Shown piece after piece: positions 5,889 through 6,334 of a DNA stretch of 6,334 nucleotides. Both the position numbers and the translations under genes were made by a program. The stretch lies in contig WAMJ01000176.1 of assembly GCA_015522385.1 (NCBI GenBank), positions 1 through 6,334 of the forward strand, in the 5' to 3' direction. Numbering within the stretch: position 1 is the stretch's first letter; each line of letters starts with the position of its first letter. Below the pieces are notes generated by a model, which saw nothing but the letters and a program-made list of their open reading frames with translations, did no database searches and was not told the origin of the DNA. Source of the DNA: Candidatus Heimdallarchaeota archaeon. Lineage in GTDB: Archaea; Asgardarchaeota; Heimdallarchaeia; Heimdallarchaeales; Kariarchaeaceae.

Positions 5889-6172
5889 GGTGCCTGATCT
5901 GTCTTGGGTGGGATATCCGTGTATGGTGTATATAATGGTGCATTATGTGCTGCACTGGTGTATTAATTCTAAATGTGGTGTATTCGTGCATCATTTTGGG
6001 TCGTTGTTCATGGCATGGGTGATGGATATCGTACTTTAAATGCATCTATTTATACACTACTTTATACATCTGTTGTTGCATCATATTCTGCACTATATGG
6101 TAAATTAGTGGTTAAATTGGGTGTGATATGTCAAAATATTATGGCGTAATGTGGTGTATTTCATATGGTGCA
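5889..6172. repeat. Right, sparser array of GGTGTA / GGTGCA units
   Basis: Plus-strand GGTGTA occurs at 5925, 5957, 5977 and 6153, GGTGCA at 5937 and 6167, GGTGCC at 5889 and GGTGTG at 6120; the window ends in GTGGTG, possibly a further copy. Unlike the left array, related units also occur on the minus strand as GATGTA or GATGCA (seen on the plus strand as TACATC at 6065 and 6180 and 6187, and as TGCATC elements listed separately). The sequence is less G+T-skewed than the left array and contains A/T-rich islands, for example two copies of TTTATACA at 6049-6056 and 6061-6068. No gene is credible between 5820 and 6182; the minus-strand frame at 5776-6045 is His-rich repeat translation. Confidence 0.75.
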
Positions 6173-6227
6173 TTTGAATACATCATACATCTTGTGCTCC
6201 AGATTGGTTGACCCATACATGCATCAT
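5987..6227. repeat. Three dispersed copies of TGCATCAT
   Basis: Identical octamers lie at 5987-5994, 6077-6084 and 6220-6227, with a near copy TGCATCTAT at about 6041. The complement, ATGATGCA, relates to the GRTGYA theme of the arrays, so these may be inverted, diverged units of the same repeat family. The last copy falls inside the possible partial gene at the right edge. Confidence 0.5.
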
Positions 6228-6334
6228 TCTGGAGAATTCAAGTTTCCCCATCGGTTCCCATTCCTGGATCTGCCATTGGATCTTCAATTCCACCTCTTGT
6301 CGTTTGCAGCACGTATCGTTGAACTCATGTGGTG
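6183..6334 (-). CDS. Possible 3' end of a minus-strand gene running off the window
   Basis: On the minus strand a frame is open from the right edge to a TGA at 6183-6185, 49 residues with no start required in view. It contains a charged, aromatic segment VELKIQWQIQEWEPMGKLEF followed by SRMMHVWVNQSG; no family is recognised. Base composition here returns to that of the coding regions and the dense repeats stop. The complementary codons are also open (a plus-strand frame could start at ATG 6165 or 6219), so strand is uncertain. The minus frame is favoured because 27 of its 49 codons begin with a purine against 16 in the plus frame, and its composition is less skewed. It may be a chance frame. 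Confidence 0.4.
   Translation of the reverse strand, partial: PHEFNDTCCKRQEVELKIQWQIQEWEPMGKLEFSRMMHVWVNQSGAQDV

Noticed and set aside
5776..6045. Minus-strand 89-residue frame after the OB-fold gene
   Set aside because: It overlaps the OB-fold gene's end and its His/Thr-rich translation is simply the complement of the repeat units.
4601..6334. Canonical archaeal replication origin with Orc1/Cdc6 boxes
   Set aside because: I see no ORB-type TTCCAGTGGAAAC sequence and no orc1/cdc6 gene; an unusual origin remains possible but lacks direct support.
1..6334. Yeast subtelomeric DNA or eukaryotic contamination, suggested by the TG-type repeats
   Set aside because: Tightly packed intron-free genes, an FMN-type isomerase and TATA boxes at leaderless spacing fit archaea; the repeats are internal, flanking a gene.

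Overview
The window looks like archaeal chromosome. It carries a type 2 (FMN-dependent) isopentenyl-diphosphate isomerase, the enzyme most archaea use for isoprenoid lipids, and an OB-fold plus winged-helix protein built like the RPA32/Stn1 family of single-stranded-DNA binders. Several start codons lie about 26-29 nt from a TATA-like box, the spacing of archaeal transcripts with no or almost no leader. The TPR protein and the RPA32-like architecture would suit an Asgard or related archaeon, but nothing here fixes the lineage.

Layout. The left end holds the 3' part of a plus-strand gene (2-586) with a possible lipocalin/CrtC-like beta-barrel product. It converges, with a 26-nt gap, on three minus-strand genes: a small multipass membrane protein (613-1230), a TPR-repeat protein (1267-2847) and the isomerase (2940-4019). 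Each of the three has its own TATA-like element, so they need not be one operon although they are tightly packed. A divergent spacer (4020-4122) appears to drive the isomerase leftwards and a small orphan protein (4123-4473) rightwards.

The right third is different. A 254-residue OB-fold/winged-helix protein (5055-5819) is flanked by two gene-free stretches of about 0.5 kb, rich in short degenerate repeats of the form GGTGTA(T) / GGTGCA(T). The left array (about 4649-4990) is dense and almost entirely in one orientation, giving a very G+T-rich plus strand that includes a 58-nt stretch without C. It starts just downstream of a good TATA box (4601-4610) and ends at a run of eight T (4995-5002), so it could be a transcribed non-coding RNA of about 370 nt. 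The right array (about 5889-6172, with related TGCATCAT elements to 6227) is sparser and contains both orientations; it too follows a strong TATA box. The last 150 bases contain an open frame that may be the 3' end of a minus-strand gene running out of the window.

The most interesting point is the pairing of a predicted single-stranded-nucleic-acid-binding protein with flanking G/T-rich repeats that resemble yeast-type telomeric sequence. The arrays could be binding sites for the protein, an autoregulatory or replication-linked element, or a non-coding RNA locus. The sequence alone cannot choose among these.
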